Source: Vanessa cardui (lineage: Eukaryota > Arthropoda > Insecta > Lepidoptera > Nymphalidae). From it: a stretch of 64,000 bases of DNA. The stretch lies in assembly GCF_905220365.1 (NCBI RefSeq), contig NC_061126.1, forward strand, positions 1,488,001 to 1,552,000, written 5' to 3'. A program made the translations under genes and the position numbers. The notes below the pieces were generated by a model, which worked only from the letters and a program-made list of their open reading frames with translations, was not told the DNA's origin and did no database searches. Shown in pieces: positions 12,988-25,300 of the stretch (position 1 is the stretch's first letter; the number at the start of each line of letters is the position of its first letter).

Positions 12988-13092
12988 AAGAAAAAAATCG
13001 ATGAAAGTTGGTTCCAGAGAGTTGGGCAGAAATGTCTTAAAAATCGTGCTGTAGTGGATTTTTTGACATCTAGAGGGTGCGGATGAAACTTG
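12988..13092 (-). pseudogene. CR1/Jockey-like LINE fragment, unit 2
   Basis: Identical duplicate of 9516-9620. Confidence 0.58.
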
Positions 13093-13637
13093 GAATATTG
13101 ACAAGATAACCGAAGACGAAATTCAGCAGCTGGAATTCGGAATCAAAAGCATAACATCATAAAAAAATTAAAATCAAATTCTGTATTTTTGTACTGCCAT
13201 CCCATCAGATTTTGATAGTGAGGATAAATATATACATATATGTTCACACACTTATGCACTGAAATATATTATTGACTAGATGGCTAAAAAGAAATCGTGA
13301 CAGAGGTCAGCAGAACATGAGCTACGCCAACATAATAAGGCGAGGTTATACTTTATTAAGCACCTTCAATAGACAGTCAACAAAAGACCTGATACAAAAA
13401 CTTTAATAAAGGAAAAGATTCTTATACAATTTTTCCTTACGTCATATCAAATAAGTTCTCTGCTCAAATATAACAAAGAGGGATAGAATTGCAATAGTAC
13501 TTGAAGTTCAAATTTGCATTCGATTCCAGTTTCCAAACACAATACCTTAGAGCCGCGCGGCGATTGTTTGTCCGCGCTTATTTCCTCTTATGTACTTTGT
13601 CTTTTAGCTTACGAAAATCTTAATATTATTTGTTTTA

Positions 13638-13975
13638 CTAGCTGTTCCTGAAATTGATTGTATTACAAAATCATTTGAATAATATTTGTATACCACATTT
13701 ATTTAGAATAGAAGAATATAACTAAATTATTAATCAGTATCCTAAAAATAAAGGTACATGTTTTAACCCCTATTTCACCCCATTAGGGATTGAAATTCTA
13801 AAGTTCCTTCCTTTGTGTGTTTATAAGATATTTTGTAAAAAACTATTTCTTAAATTATGCTCGTATAATTTAAATTTGCGAGATATACTATAGGGTTTTC
13901 TTGGCTGACACCGACTCCAAATATAACAATAATTGTAACTACATTATATAATCGTAAAACAACTTTTAAGGTAGC
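13638..13975 (+). repeat. Mixed interspersed repeat fragments
   Basis: It begins tactagctgttcctgaaatt, the start of a common lepidopteran repeat. At 13880-13970 it carries tatactatagggttttcttg and ggctgacaccgactccaaat, the same unit that forms the right arm of the inverted repeat at 57726-57945. Confidence 0.55.
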
Positions 13976-13997
13976 CTGTTAGTTAGATTTAAAATGA

Positions 13998-14225
13998 AGT
14001 TCTACGTTTCACCCGCACCAGCTCGATGTCCGAAAATCCACAACAACGCGATTTCTTAGACATTTTTTGCCTCGCACAACCACTTTGTGGAACCAGCTTT
14101 CGCCGGCGGTTTTTCCAAACCGATACGACATGGGAACCTTCAAGAAAAGAGCCTACTCCTTTCTCAAAGTCCGGCAACGCACCTGCAAGCCCCCTGGTGT
14201 TGCAAATGTCCATGGGCGGTGGTAG
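13998..14225 (+). pseudogene. CR1/Jockey-like LINE reverse transcriptase ORF, C-terminal fragment
   Basis: An open frame of 75 codons plus TAG, 5'-truncated, encoding FLRHFLPRTTTLWNQLSPAV, then FPNRYDMGTFKKRAYSFLK and a Cys-Pro-Pro end. The order R(T)..LWN.L...VFP..Y....FK.....L is typical of the last part of CR1/Jockey-clade ORF2 proteins. Nothing recognisable as the catalytic domain remains. It is followed by about 45 bases of 3' sequence and an A-rich tail (14271-14282), so it is a 5'-truncated retrotransposed copy that ended by normal reverse transcription. Confidence 0.8.
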
Positions 14226-14647
14226 TCACATTCCATCAGGTGAGCCTCCTGCTAGTTTGCCACCTATTCCATAAAAAAAAAAAATACCTTCACATTTTGA
14301 AATCGGTGAGGGCAATTAGACTCTAAATGACTGATATACATGTTGTATAATATCAACGGACAAATTTAATTATATTCGTTTGCTGTATATTTGAACACAA
14401 CGAATTCCCGTTGGCTTCATTCAACTAACAAATGTTTTTGAGAGATTCATCCAAACTATATCCGTATATAGTTGATCTATATACCGTTAAAGGTGCTTTC
14501 AGATGAAACTATTTTAGGTAATCCATGTATATACTATGCATGATATATCTAAACTATTATTTTCAAGCTGGAGAATTTGTTTGTTTGATACTAGTCTGAT
14601 TTAAATAAAATATTTTATTGTTAGATACATAGATCATTTTATAGATG

Positions 14648-14880
14648 ATAAAAAGCGTGGAGTTAATACCTGTTGACTTTCAAGCAGGATATATTAATTT
14701 AAATAATTGTATTAACTAACATGACTTTGTATTTTTTAAATGTTGAAAAAGAGTAACTTCTGGGTTTCTTGCCGGTCTTCTCGGTAGAATCTACTTTCCG
14801 AATCAAATTGTAAAATGACAATTCAAAAGTGCTTTTAAAAGCCTACCTGAATAAAGATTGTTTTGATTTTATGATTTTGA
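14648..14880 (+). repeat. TTTTGAT-ended retroelement tail, copy 3
   Basis: Forward copy: gagttaatacctgttgactt, ttcaagcaggatatattaat, ttgccggtcttctcggtaga, ending ttgttttgattttatgat. Confidence 0.85.
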
Positions 14881-15045
14881 TTTATCGAGACAATATGTCT
14901 ATATTTAAGGTTGTCACAATTTTTTTGTAATCAAAATTGGTATAAGCTTACATTTTATTAATGAAGGTGTTTTATAAATATAATATTAACTTATTTAATA
15001 ACATAATCATAAAATTGTCCTTTTCATTATTATATTGCAATAAAC

Positions 15046-15237
15046 GTGTTAGGTAGTGGTGGTCCAAGTCTTAACATCGCTCATCTGAATCACGTCAGAA
15101 TGTTGGGCTTGAGGGTACATCTCAAAAACGGGATCGCCTATTCCATGGACCACGACTTGGACCAACGTACCCAGTCAAAGGGCGTGAATCGCGGTCGCCT
15201 ATATGGTTCAAATCCATCAAGAGGCCATTCAAAATAA
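15046..15237 (+). other. Unassigned GC-richer segment with an open frame
   Basis: An open plus frame of 63 codons (starts MLGSGGPSLN) in a patch of higher GC content. I recognise no domain and see no convincing splice context. An 11-base inverted repeat, tggtccaagtc/gacttggacca, lies at 15060-15070 and 15154-15164. It may be an exon fragment, a repeat piece or chance. Confidence 0.2.
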
Positions 15238-16537
15238 CTATATTTAATATTTTTTATTGACACTGAATAGGGAGTTTTATATGTATAAAGAAAATTTACA
15301 TGCATTATGAATACACCCTTAGCTCGACACTAAATCGACTAAAATAGATGCTTTCAGTTCAAAACTTTGAATACAAAAATAGATCTCAACTTCAATAAAA
15401 TGGAGAATAAATTTTCGTAACTAAACAGTTAATAGTTGAAATATATCAAAATGTTCGAGAATATTCGGTCTGTTCTGTAGTTTATCGCTGAAAATAAATT
15501 TGATCAAACAAAGCAATCTGAACAATTTGTTTTATTTAATTTCAAATTGGAAATAATTGGAGTATTTATCGCTTTTATTGGAATATGGTTTTATTTACAT
15601 TTCTGTTCGTTTTTTGTAACAAGTTGTCGGCGCTTTATTTATTTTTAATAAAAAAATGAATGGAATTTGATTGAATTTTTTAAAGTTTCATATTACCTTA
15701 TTACGTCACGGTTATTGAGTTACTACAAATAATTATTTTCATGCCAACGATTTCCATGAACTGGTTTTTAGACATTATAATGTATAACAATTTTAAAAAG
15801 ATTTGAGCCTAGAGATTGTTTATCTAATCAGAGTATCGCGCTATACAAGAATCGAGATAGGCAATTGGGTAGAACGCGTCATAACTGGTGATTGCCGGTA
15901 AAAATATAAGACACCACTGAATTTCCATACGCTGTAAATCTTTCATGAAATTTTGCCTCATACTTATGAACCAAGTCGCATTGGAATAGCGTAGACGAAC
16001 AAGCTTGCTTCGCAAAAGGATAGGCTTAGAACAGCTGTTACTTTATTACAAAAGAACTTAAGCAAACAAAAATTGTCTTAATGTGAGTGACAGCTACGAT
16101 TGCCTTCATTATATTTTATGTTATATTACTTTAATTGGGTGCATGTACAGTAAGAGTAAGAAAATCTTCGTCAGTTTTCAAATACATTCTTTTATCAAGT
16201 CTTAAACTCTTAGTACTTTTTGAATCTGAACATTAAATAATTACGAAGCCATATGTCATTCTCGATCGGTAAATCAGATTATCGGTTATACTGAGCTCAC
16301 GAAAACAAATCTAAGGTGTCGAACCTTTTCTTACCCCGACTGTACTTAGTTTCAAACTGTTTGAGATTTTTTTTTTTTCGACGTGATGTATAAATAATCA
16401 AATATTAGATTTATTTTGCCAATTCTTCATACCAGACCATAGTCGTCATCCAATCGTAAAAAGGCGATCAATATAGAGTATAAACATTCAACAAAATTTA
16501 GTATTTCTACTCGAGTTTTGTTATATTGAAATCGTAA

Positions 16538-16835
16538 CAACAACAGCCTGTTAATTCCTACTGCTGGGCTAAAGGCCTCCTCTCTCTTTGAGGAGAAGGT
16601 TTGGAACATATTCCACCACGCTGTTCCAATGCGGGTTGGTAGAATACACATGTAGCAGAATTTCTATGAAATTTGTCACTTGCAGGTTTCCTCACGATGT
16701 TTTCCTTCACCGCTGAGCACGAGATGAATTATAAAGACAAATAAAGTACATGAATCAGCGGTGCTTGCCTGGGCTTTAACCCGCAATAATCGGTTAAGAT
16801 GAACGCGTTATAACCACTGGGCCATCTTGACTCTT
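16538..16835 (-). mobile_element. Full-length tRNA-derived SINE (family 1)
   Basis: Reverse orientation, from the caacaacagcctg tail to the gccatcttgactc head. A 12-base target-site duplication with one mismatch flanks it: ttgaaatcgtaa (16526-16537) and ttggaatcgtaa (16836-16847). Confidence 0.92.
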
Positions 16836-17517
16836 TTGGAATCGTAATAAGTATTAAAAAAAATTGTGATTGAATTATTATCATTGGGTGCACTCTGGTA
16901 AAAAAAAATAAGTTTCCACTTTATTAGAATTATTATTTAGTTGAATGAATGTATTTAAGTATAATCTGGTAAGTAGTTATTTATTTATAACTAATAACAT
17001 ATAATAATTAAGCGATTCCTGATGCTCGGAGGTGATCGGGTGAATATCTGGTAATCCCTATATTTTGCATTTTCCTAAACATAAATCTATTATATTTTTA
17101 TTTTTCTGCAACCATTTTAACCAAATGGAATATAAGGGTAGCGTCAGAATAACCCAATAACTCTTCATCAGCCTGGGGTCCGTTTACCGAATCAAGGACC
17201 TCTGAATCTTCTTTTTTTTTAGTAAGTGAACTTGCAAATGGGCTACTTAATGGGCTACATCATGGCATACATACATATCTATAGAGCCTATTAAATTTTT
17301 AACCACTTCTTGCATAAGCAATGCGCCGCCTTGGAAACTAAGGTGTCGTATATGTAAGTATGTATACTTACATATACTAAACCAAAAAGGCAGTATTATT
17401 TGCAATATATTGTATATTTGTGGTAGGAGCTTCTGCATCTCCATCTGATAATACATAAAAGGGTATAGCAAATGACCTTGGAATCAATTAAAATAAAACA
17501 ATGATACAAGATTTAAC

Positions 17518-17755
17518 GACCTCCTTGGTCGAGTGGTGTGTACACCGGTTTTCATGGGTACGCCACTCCGAGGTCCCGGGTTCGATTCCCGGCCGAGTCA
17601 ATGTAGATTATCATTAGTTTTCTATGTTGTCTTGGGTCTGGGTGTTTGTGGTGCCGTCGTTACTTCTGATTTTCCATAACACAAGTGCTTTAGCTACTTA
17701 CATTGGGATCAGAGTAATGTATGTGAAGTTGTCTCATATTTATTTATTTATTATT
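17518..17755 (+). mobile_element. Full-length tRNA-derived SINE (family 2)
   Basis: The best copy of family 2. The head gacctccttggtcgagtggt (A-box-like) and gggttcgattcccggccgag (B-box-like) look tRNA-derived. The body has tgtcttgggtctgggtgttt, ccataacacaagtgctttag and cattgggatcagagtaatgt, ending in an AT-rich tatttatttatt tail. It is not a functional tRNA: the head does not close as a cloverleaf acceptor stem and leads straight into the SINE body. Confidence 0.9.
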
Positions 17756-18724
17756 ATTATCTATATATTATTTATCATTATTATCTAAGGTATACATTAT
17801 GTACATATATTTGTTTTTGACGAAATGAAACAATAACTAGTAGTTCAATTGTTTATTTTCAGTACATTCAAAGCAATGTCAAGTGCCTTTAACCTACACT
17901 TAAAAATAATATATACATCATAGATGAATTAACAGATCGTTTGTTTATTTGTGTCTAGACATTGTTTTTGTAAATAATATATTATATCATCGATATGGAT
18001 AATGTTTTATATGAAATTGATTATAGAAATGTTGAGGCCAAGCAGTAAATATCAGTGGTACAGTCCTTAGCCGTGCTCGAATAACGCTTTCTGTTATAAA
18101 CGTTTTAATAGTTTTGCATCAATAAAATTTATATTTAAAACGAAATTAATACATTCGTTTTAATAATAATTCCATTTCAAAAGAATATGTCGATGTATTT
18201 GGGTTTGTCTAAATTGTTTATAACTTACATAATTTAAAATATTTGATTACAAGTTTTGGTAATATCAAATCATCATAATCAGATACAGTATAAACCAATT
18301 TGCAAACAATTACTAAAAATTATGACATTATAAAAATAAATATTACAATACAGTGTACAGCATATGTCTTATACGTAGTATACAAAACACATCCATCCAG
18401 AATACCATATAAATTGTATGATCTTACAAAAATATATCAAAATCAAGGATGCAAGTCGACGAACTTTGAAATAAAGGATTACACTCTTAGGCATCAATAT
18501 CAAATTAAAAAGTTAATACCTTGTTATTTTGATCGTAGAAAATCCTTTATTATGAATTATGTTTCAAACGAAGTCTAGCTTTTAAATATTTGTTTGATCA
18601 AACGTCATAACAGAAAGCTTTATGTTAAATTAACTTACAGTAAATACCTAAATCTAGCGTAAAAACATCGGTGAGTCAACACCCTACACAGTCAACCATC
18701 CTTCACTGACAAAAATATAACTTT

Positions 18725-18730
18725 TTTATT
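18725..18730 (-). terminator. Polyadenylation signal AATAAA for the TMTC gene
   Basis: AATAAA on the minus strand, about 290 bases after the TAA at 19023-19025, in an AT-rich 3' untranslated stretch. It is the most plausibly placed signal I checked after the stop, though hexamers of this kind are frequent in AT-rich DNA. Confidence 0.45.
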
Positions 18731-19022
18731 TTTCTACAAAATTGTCTTTAGAATTAGTTTCCTATCTAAAAATTTCGATATGAGAAATTTTAAATATATT
18801 ACCACGAAAATAATTTTGTATTACACTCTTAATCGTTTAAGGTACAAACAAATAATTTAAGACAACTACGTTCTTTTAAATTTCTCATTTCAAAATCATT
18901 ACTTAACTACGTATTAACCTCGCGATATTGTCGGCATATTTTACAACTAACCTCACTGACTTATTCAAATCACTTGCAAGCACACATTTTTATCTAGAAA
19001 TATCTAGAAAAGCGTTCTTAAT

Positions 19023-19382
19023 TTAAAAGGTCTTCATCAAAATGTGCTCGGCAAGCGGTCCCGCTATATTCGGTATCACATCATTATTTTTGACGGTTTT
19101 TTGCTTTCTATGCATTGTACACTTTTTTTGTTTGAGTCCAATTTCTGATTTGTTGTGAGTTGTTTTTATTTGCGTTGATATTGATAGATTGCGTTTTTTA
19201 ATCGCACACGTTTTATGATCGCAAGTGTTACTGTCAACTATCACACTATCATCAGCGTCTCGTTTATCACTGTTAATTATTTCGTCACTTTTAACTATTT
19301 CTTCGTCCTTCGCTATTGTATCTGTTTCTGTGTTACCAGCTCCTGCTGCTAGTTGAGAATGATCGAAGCACGTTGTTGATTT
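19023..19382 (-). CDS. Tmtc1: TMTC terminal exon M: polar, Lys-rich tail and stop
   Basis: Acceptor ttttgtacag|AAA in phase 0, then 119 codons and TAA. The tail starts KSTTCFDHSQLAAGAGNTE, is rich in Asp, Glu, Lys, Ser and Thr (TDTIAKDEEIVKSDEIINSD), then turns strongly basic (KKRN, KQKKC, HRKQKTVK) and ends IAGPLAEHILMKTF. I recognise no domain. An in-frame Met exists upstream at 19496, so the region could be read as a 157-residue standalone frame; the acceptor, the 163-base intron and the matching phase make a terminal exon more likely. Confidence 0.7.
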   Translation of the reverse strand, partial: KSTTCFDHSQLAAGAGNTETDTIAKDEEIVKSDEIINSDKRDADDSVIVDSNTCDHKTCAIKKRNLSISTQIKTTHNKSEIGLKQKKCTMHRKQKTVKNNDVIPNIAGPLAEHILMKTF

Positions 19383-22300
19383 CTGTACAAAAAGTAAATT
19401 TGTTTGATTTGATTTACGAAAAACTTCCTTTATATGAGAAGTCAATAAAACTAATTTTCCCACTTTGAATGACAATTTAACCATCTTAATTATCAACTGA
19501 AAGGTGTAGTGTGATCTTCAAGTAGCGTTGAGTGGTTCAGCTCACCGTTGGGTTCACGGCCTTCGAGTAGACCAGAGCACGTCCCTCCAGCTCGAGGCGG
19601 AGGCGCCAGTCTCGTAGATATGTGTGCGCAGCCGCCGCACTCGGCCAACCACGCCGCCATGTATGCCATCTAACCATATAAACATATGTATGTAGCATTG
19701 TAGTGTGCATCGCATATATATAAAGCTAAGTTAATACATGAAAAAAAAAGAAACAGGTAATTTATTTCTGATCTATGTTTATGTACAATAGACCAATTTT
19801 TTTACGAGTTCGATATTTGATAAAATCATAATTATACGAGATCATCGGAAACCACATATTGTTATTAACGTTAATTTGATTTTGATTGCTACGCATTGTA
19901 CGACGTGAATAACAAAACTAATTGAAAATCTATAAAAGCCCATCAATGCTTGCTGTAAATCGAACCAATATTTATTCTAGGATGTCCTCGTATAATATTA
20001 CAAATACAGCCCTGCGCCGCACCAGATATCAATATTACTATAATTGTAAATTAATATGCTTTTCAGCGTAGTCTATGTTGATGTAATATCAAAAGTTGTA
20101 TAGTTTTATTATTTGTCTCAATTTTCAAAGTTAATGATCATTATAAAAAAATAAGCATAAAAAAGAAAATAACTAAGTTCATGATTTTTAATAATGAAAT
20201 TTGAATCTGTGGTGCATTTTAAATAAAGAATTTGACAAGCAAATATTAGTTTCCATTTAAAGAATATCAAGGCATCGTATTGGTCGAAAGAATCTATATC
20301 GACTTCCAATTATAAAAAATAATAGTCTCCTATCGAATATCAAAGCGCCCAAATCAATCAAAAATTTTAAAAATAAATTATAACAATAAATACAATTATA
20401 TTAATGTCCGTTGAAATCCTAATAAGGATTATAATATATCATAGGCCTGTATAACAATGGTTTAATATTACTTTACTATTTAGTTGTAATGAGTAGTAAC
20501 ATTAGTAAATTTTGACAGAAAAACAAAGTCTTCATTAAAATTGTGTATAAGTAATTTCGTGATCGGCGTACCATCCCCCATGTACCAAAATACATTGACT
20601 ATGAAAACAACGTGATGGAATTACCTTCAAATCTCCTCCTCAAAATGACAGAATATATAAAGCTTTAGTATAATTGATTTTTTTACTTTAACTTTGACTA
20701 CAGTGTTAGTTTAGTTAGTTGGTTTGTCTATATGCATAAGTAAGTTGTATAACAATGAAACTAGAAATAAAATACAAACAAGAAAGATCTACGAAGGCTA
20801 AATATATTAAAATTGCAATACCGTTCTATTGTTCCAAAGATATAACTTACCTAGTTAATAGTTGTAATGTCCTAGACTTCTGACCTAGGCTCCTATACAT
20901 GAGAGCCGTGGATCTAAACGAGATCAAATCCCCTCTGATTGGTTTCTCCATGTTCCGATTTCGAAAGCTGAGTCTTGTTGCTTCGAGAAAATATTTGGCG
21001 GCAGCTCCAGGTAAGCCTGAGAACGTTTTAAATAAATAGAAATTTAATCTTTCATTATTTAAAAGGTTTCTGTGAATATTTGATTCCGATCTTCTGAGGT
21101 TCCCGAAGAAACTGATACAGTAAGTTTGATTGGTATTTAATATTTGCTATTAAGATTCAAATGGAATGAGTTCGGATAAAACTATGCGCAAGTTACACTT
21201 CCTTCAAATATACAATATTATTAATGTAAATGAATCTAACGTAACGAAAAAGTACAAAAGTATCAAGGAAATGTAAAATCCTGTAAAGATATAACTTCTA
21301 GGGTATCCCAAAGGATAAATCCACCAAGCCTTTCCAATCTATATACAGTACGTGCACGACCACAAGACGGACTATAATCCATAATATAACATACTATAAT
21401 CTATAATAAAATTATGAATACAAATTAAGCATATGAAATTTTAGAGGTGCTAGTTCCGCCTTACACCCACAATCTCCAAATCTTCTCGATGAAGGAAACC
21501 TCAGCAATACAATATTATTCAGGCAATTATGTTACGCTATTGCGAAGCTTGTAACTCAATTAATAATTATTATTTAATTATTGTCTTAGGTTACGATAAT
21601 TTCAATCGAATAATTTTCGATTTTGATATCGTTTTTGAATTATTTTTGATTATCATATGTATTATATTATAACCACTATTATTTAGCATTTTATTTTAAT
21701 TAATTGTAAGCTCATAATATCTACAGCCAAGTAGCATTTGTGTTTGGTAATTAGTTAAAGTGGGAAGTGGTGACCAATTTTAAATTATATTTGCAATAAA
21801 TTTTATAGGAGAACACAACATACTTCACCAGATAACTAAGGTTAGGTCTTTAAGCATTTATATTCCTTATCAAACTAATATATTTAGATTAAACTATAAT
21901 GGAAGTTATAATAATTAAATAATCTGTACAGATGAATACAAATAGTATCTAATTTTACTTAATTCAGGATTTTTATATGTTAGGATCGAAATATAAACAG
22001 TATTATGTAATGTGAATCAGGTTCGATATAAAAAATAGGCGAAAGGTAAAGGCGAAAGTAGTATTGCTCTCGTAAATGAATAACTAAAATCAAATTACGA
22101 AGGATTTCACTTAGCGTGACTCTCAAGCCAGCCTCCTTTGAAATGAATATCATAAATAATTACAGTTTTATCAATAATAATATTACAATTGCTAAAACAT
22201 TGTTTAGATCTTACCTAAGAATTATACAAAAGATATTATTCAATTTATTTATATTATCTGACTTCAATTTCTAGAACTTAATTTTATATTGAAATTAAAT

Positions 22301-25300
22301 TTGAAATTGAATATAAGTCTAAATAAGTTATGTACAAGTAATTGTTTTATTTTTCAACCCTAAATGTTGCTAACTTTAAAGCACATAAATGATACTCTAA
22401 TAGATGTATGTATAGTATGATGTCCAAACAAACCTAGATCTCCTGTATCTTACGAAGACTGATAGACCAAGAAAGACAACAGGCGCAAAAATATGCATGC
22501 ATGAAACCACAAATGCAGAAATATCAAATTGTCAAAATATGTCAAATAACAGAAACATTGAAGGCACATTACATCTTTGAAATCTCCACGGATGTAGTTA
22601 AAGAACAGAGGTATCATGGCAAACCCGTTGAATGAAGTTGCTTTCGACATATATTATGTATTGAATAACAGACAATTTAACTATGCAATGTGATGGTGAC
22701 AAAATTATTATTATAAATTTAATGTTCGTACTAACAAAAATAAGTCTAAATAATAATAATATAAATGATTTTAGATCTCATACATAGAAAGAGACAGAAA
22801 TATAGAAAAAGAAAGGGAAAAAAGCTGTTAGTTCACTCTATCGCAAGCCAAGCAAAAAAACTTATTTCCGAAAAGTAAAAACAATTATTGTAGCTAAACT
22901 CTAGCTAAGTATTAGTATAAAAGCAAATTAAAAACAACAAATTATAATATACCTTTCGTCCTCAACCAGTTTCCATAGAGCACGTAATGCTCCCAATTAT
23001 TCGGCTCCAATTCCAACAACCTCGTCAAAATTTTCGGTTTCTCAGATTCCGGTTTCAGAGATAAAAGTTCCACGTGCGCTTGAACGAACCGCGGCTGGAG
23101 GACTATACATCGTTCCAGCATTTTTATTGCTTGAATGATACGACCGTTTTTTCTGAGGACAATCGTTTGATATTCAGCTATATTCGGTAATATATAGACT
23201 ATAATTAAACAACTAATATATTTGAGCAAAATCAATTCGTAGCATGTCGTGATATACCATTGTAATTTGAGTACACAAATATCACATTTCAGAACCATCT
23301 ACGTTTACATTAATCTATATTTTTTTAAACAATTAAATAGTGATTATGAATGCTTAATGTTCATTCAGAAATTCTAAATTCAAATTTCCATACACATTTT
23401 TTTTACACGCGTTATTAATTGTGGTTCCAAAATGTTTTATCATTATTATCGTCAGATAGGAGCTTGTAACGATTGCGTAATAATTATGCATCAAATTTGC
23501 GTTTTTGGTCGCATTTATTATTAATATATTAAAATAAATTATAATTTAATTAAAATATGTCATAATAAAACTGCACAAATGACCGCTACAATAATACTGT
23601 TTCCTTTTGCGGTTACATTTTATTCTGTTTTAATGAGGAAATGACGAGTTAAATAAATGTATAATTATTTCATTGCCACAATGAATAATTATAGGTATTT
23701 CGAAAACTCATTGTCAATAAACATAATTTGACGATTATATATTTAATTTAAAATAATTACCTATAACGAATTGTTTCACGTTTATTTATTTTTACCTAAA
23801 ATGAGCTCAATAGATTCTACAGTGCATTATATTTCAATTTTTTAATTACATATAAAATGTAATTTCATTAATAATTTTATTTCAAAGTTTGATATCCGAC
23901 TAGATATGACAACACTCTCTTATAAACGCGTGCATTAAATATAGATTGTTTGAAAAAAATATTAATCAAACCATGAATATATTTAATGATACCCGTAAAA
24001 TTAAATTTATGGTAGGATATCACGCGGTAATGACCACTTACCATCAGATGGCCCTTTTGCTGTCTGCATATAAAAAAAACAAATGACGTATCCTCCAATT
24101 TCCACAACTCATGTTCCACAATTATGGAATTATGTAGACGCTTTCTTAACCTACATTTAGCAGATATACTGTTTTCTAACTTGTTTCTAAATTCTTTACT
24201 TACTTGTACAACTTTCCAAGGTTATAATGCGCGTTTACATGGTGCCTGTTGTATTTTATAGCTTTCAAGAAGTGCTGTTCAGCGCTGTCAGCGCTGATAA
24301 GAGTGCCGATGTTATTGTGAGCGCTGGCGTATGTCGGCCATAACCTTCAAAATACGTCACAAATACAAAAGTGCTCTAACATCGAAATAAACTCAATATT
24401 AAATTTGATTAATATGCCTGATATACTATATTGAAATTTCATTAGTCGTATATAAGAAGTTTTTCCCGCACATATTTTGAGAATAATTATACAATTTATT
24501 ACACTTAAAACAATGTCCATTTAACATAGATCTATAATGACATTTACAGGATATAACTCAAATGAATATTTTTGAAGCTAAAACATTTCCCGCACTTTCA
24601 TATCGGTTTGTATTTTAAGACATCCTGTAATATAATTAGTTTTAGTAGTGCACCCATGCGAAGCCGGGGCGGATCACTAGTGTTTTATAATATCATTTCT
24701 TTTCATGAGCAGGGATTGATGATAATTTTGATTATATGAATTACAATTATTTAGTATATAGTAATTAATCAAATATTTTCATAGTCAATTTAGTTGGATG
24801 TTTGGTTTAAATTAATCCCTCAATGTGTTAACTATTCGTAGACATAACTCGCTGGGACAATATTCCCAAAACAAGCAACAAGACAATCAAACACATATTA
24901 TTAGCTGCCAAGGAACAACATTGAACAAAAGTTTGCAATATCGCGACAGCTGAACTAACACCTATACGCCCTCGAGTTACGGCAAGCGCTTTGTACCTCA
25001 AAGCTTCTTTGTAATGTTTGATAGCGTTGTCTTGCTGTTCGGTCTCGCGGAGAAAGTTTCCGAAGTTGTAGTGCAGTTTGGCGTTTTGAGGTAAACTCAC
25101 TAAATCCGCTCTGAAACAAAACACATTTGGGCGGTGATTCATCGTATGCGCCGACCGTAATGCGAGTGACTTAGTCGCTGTCACGGGTTTTATGAATTTT
25201 GTCGAAATGGTAATAATATTGTACTGTCTGACGATAAAAATATAATAATATTGTCATCGCTTTAAAAACTATTTTAAGAATAAAAATAGCAAATATCTGT

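Larger units (their letters stand above)
9941..13388. repeat. Tandem duplication, unit 2
   Basis: Second unit, ending at the same gtcaacaaaagac string as unit 1 (unit 1 ends at 9916). It differs by an extra 314-bp SINE inserted at 10048-10361, a 7-base deletion near 11629 and a 1-base deletion near 11237. Confidence 0.95.

Noticed and set aside
14026..14326. Overlapping plus and minus frames of 74-82 codons
   Set aside because: Shadows of the LINE C-terminal frame at 13998-14225.
17518..17602. Candidate tRNA gene from A-box and B-box-like motifs
   Set aside because: It is the head of a SINE: the body follows directly, the same head recurs in other copies, and no clean acceptor stem closes.
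19023..19496. A standalone 157-codon minus-strand gene starting at 19496
   Set aside because: A good acceptor at 19383-19384 in the correct phase joins its last 119 codons to the upstream TMTC exon. The 38 codons before the acceptor look like read-through of intron.
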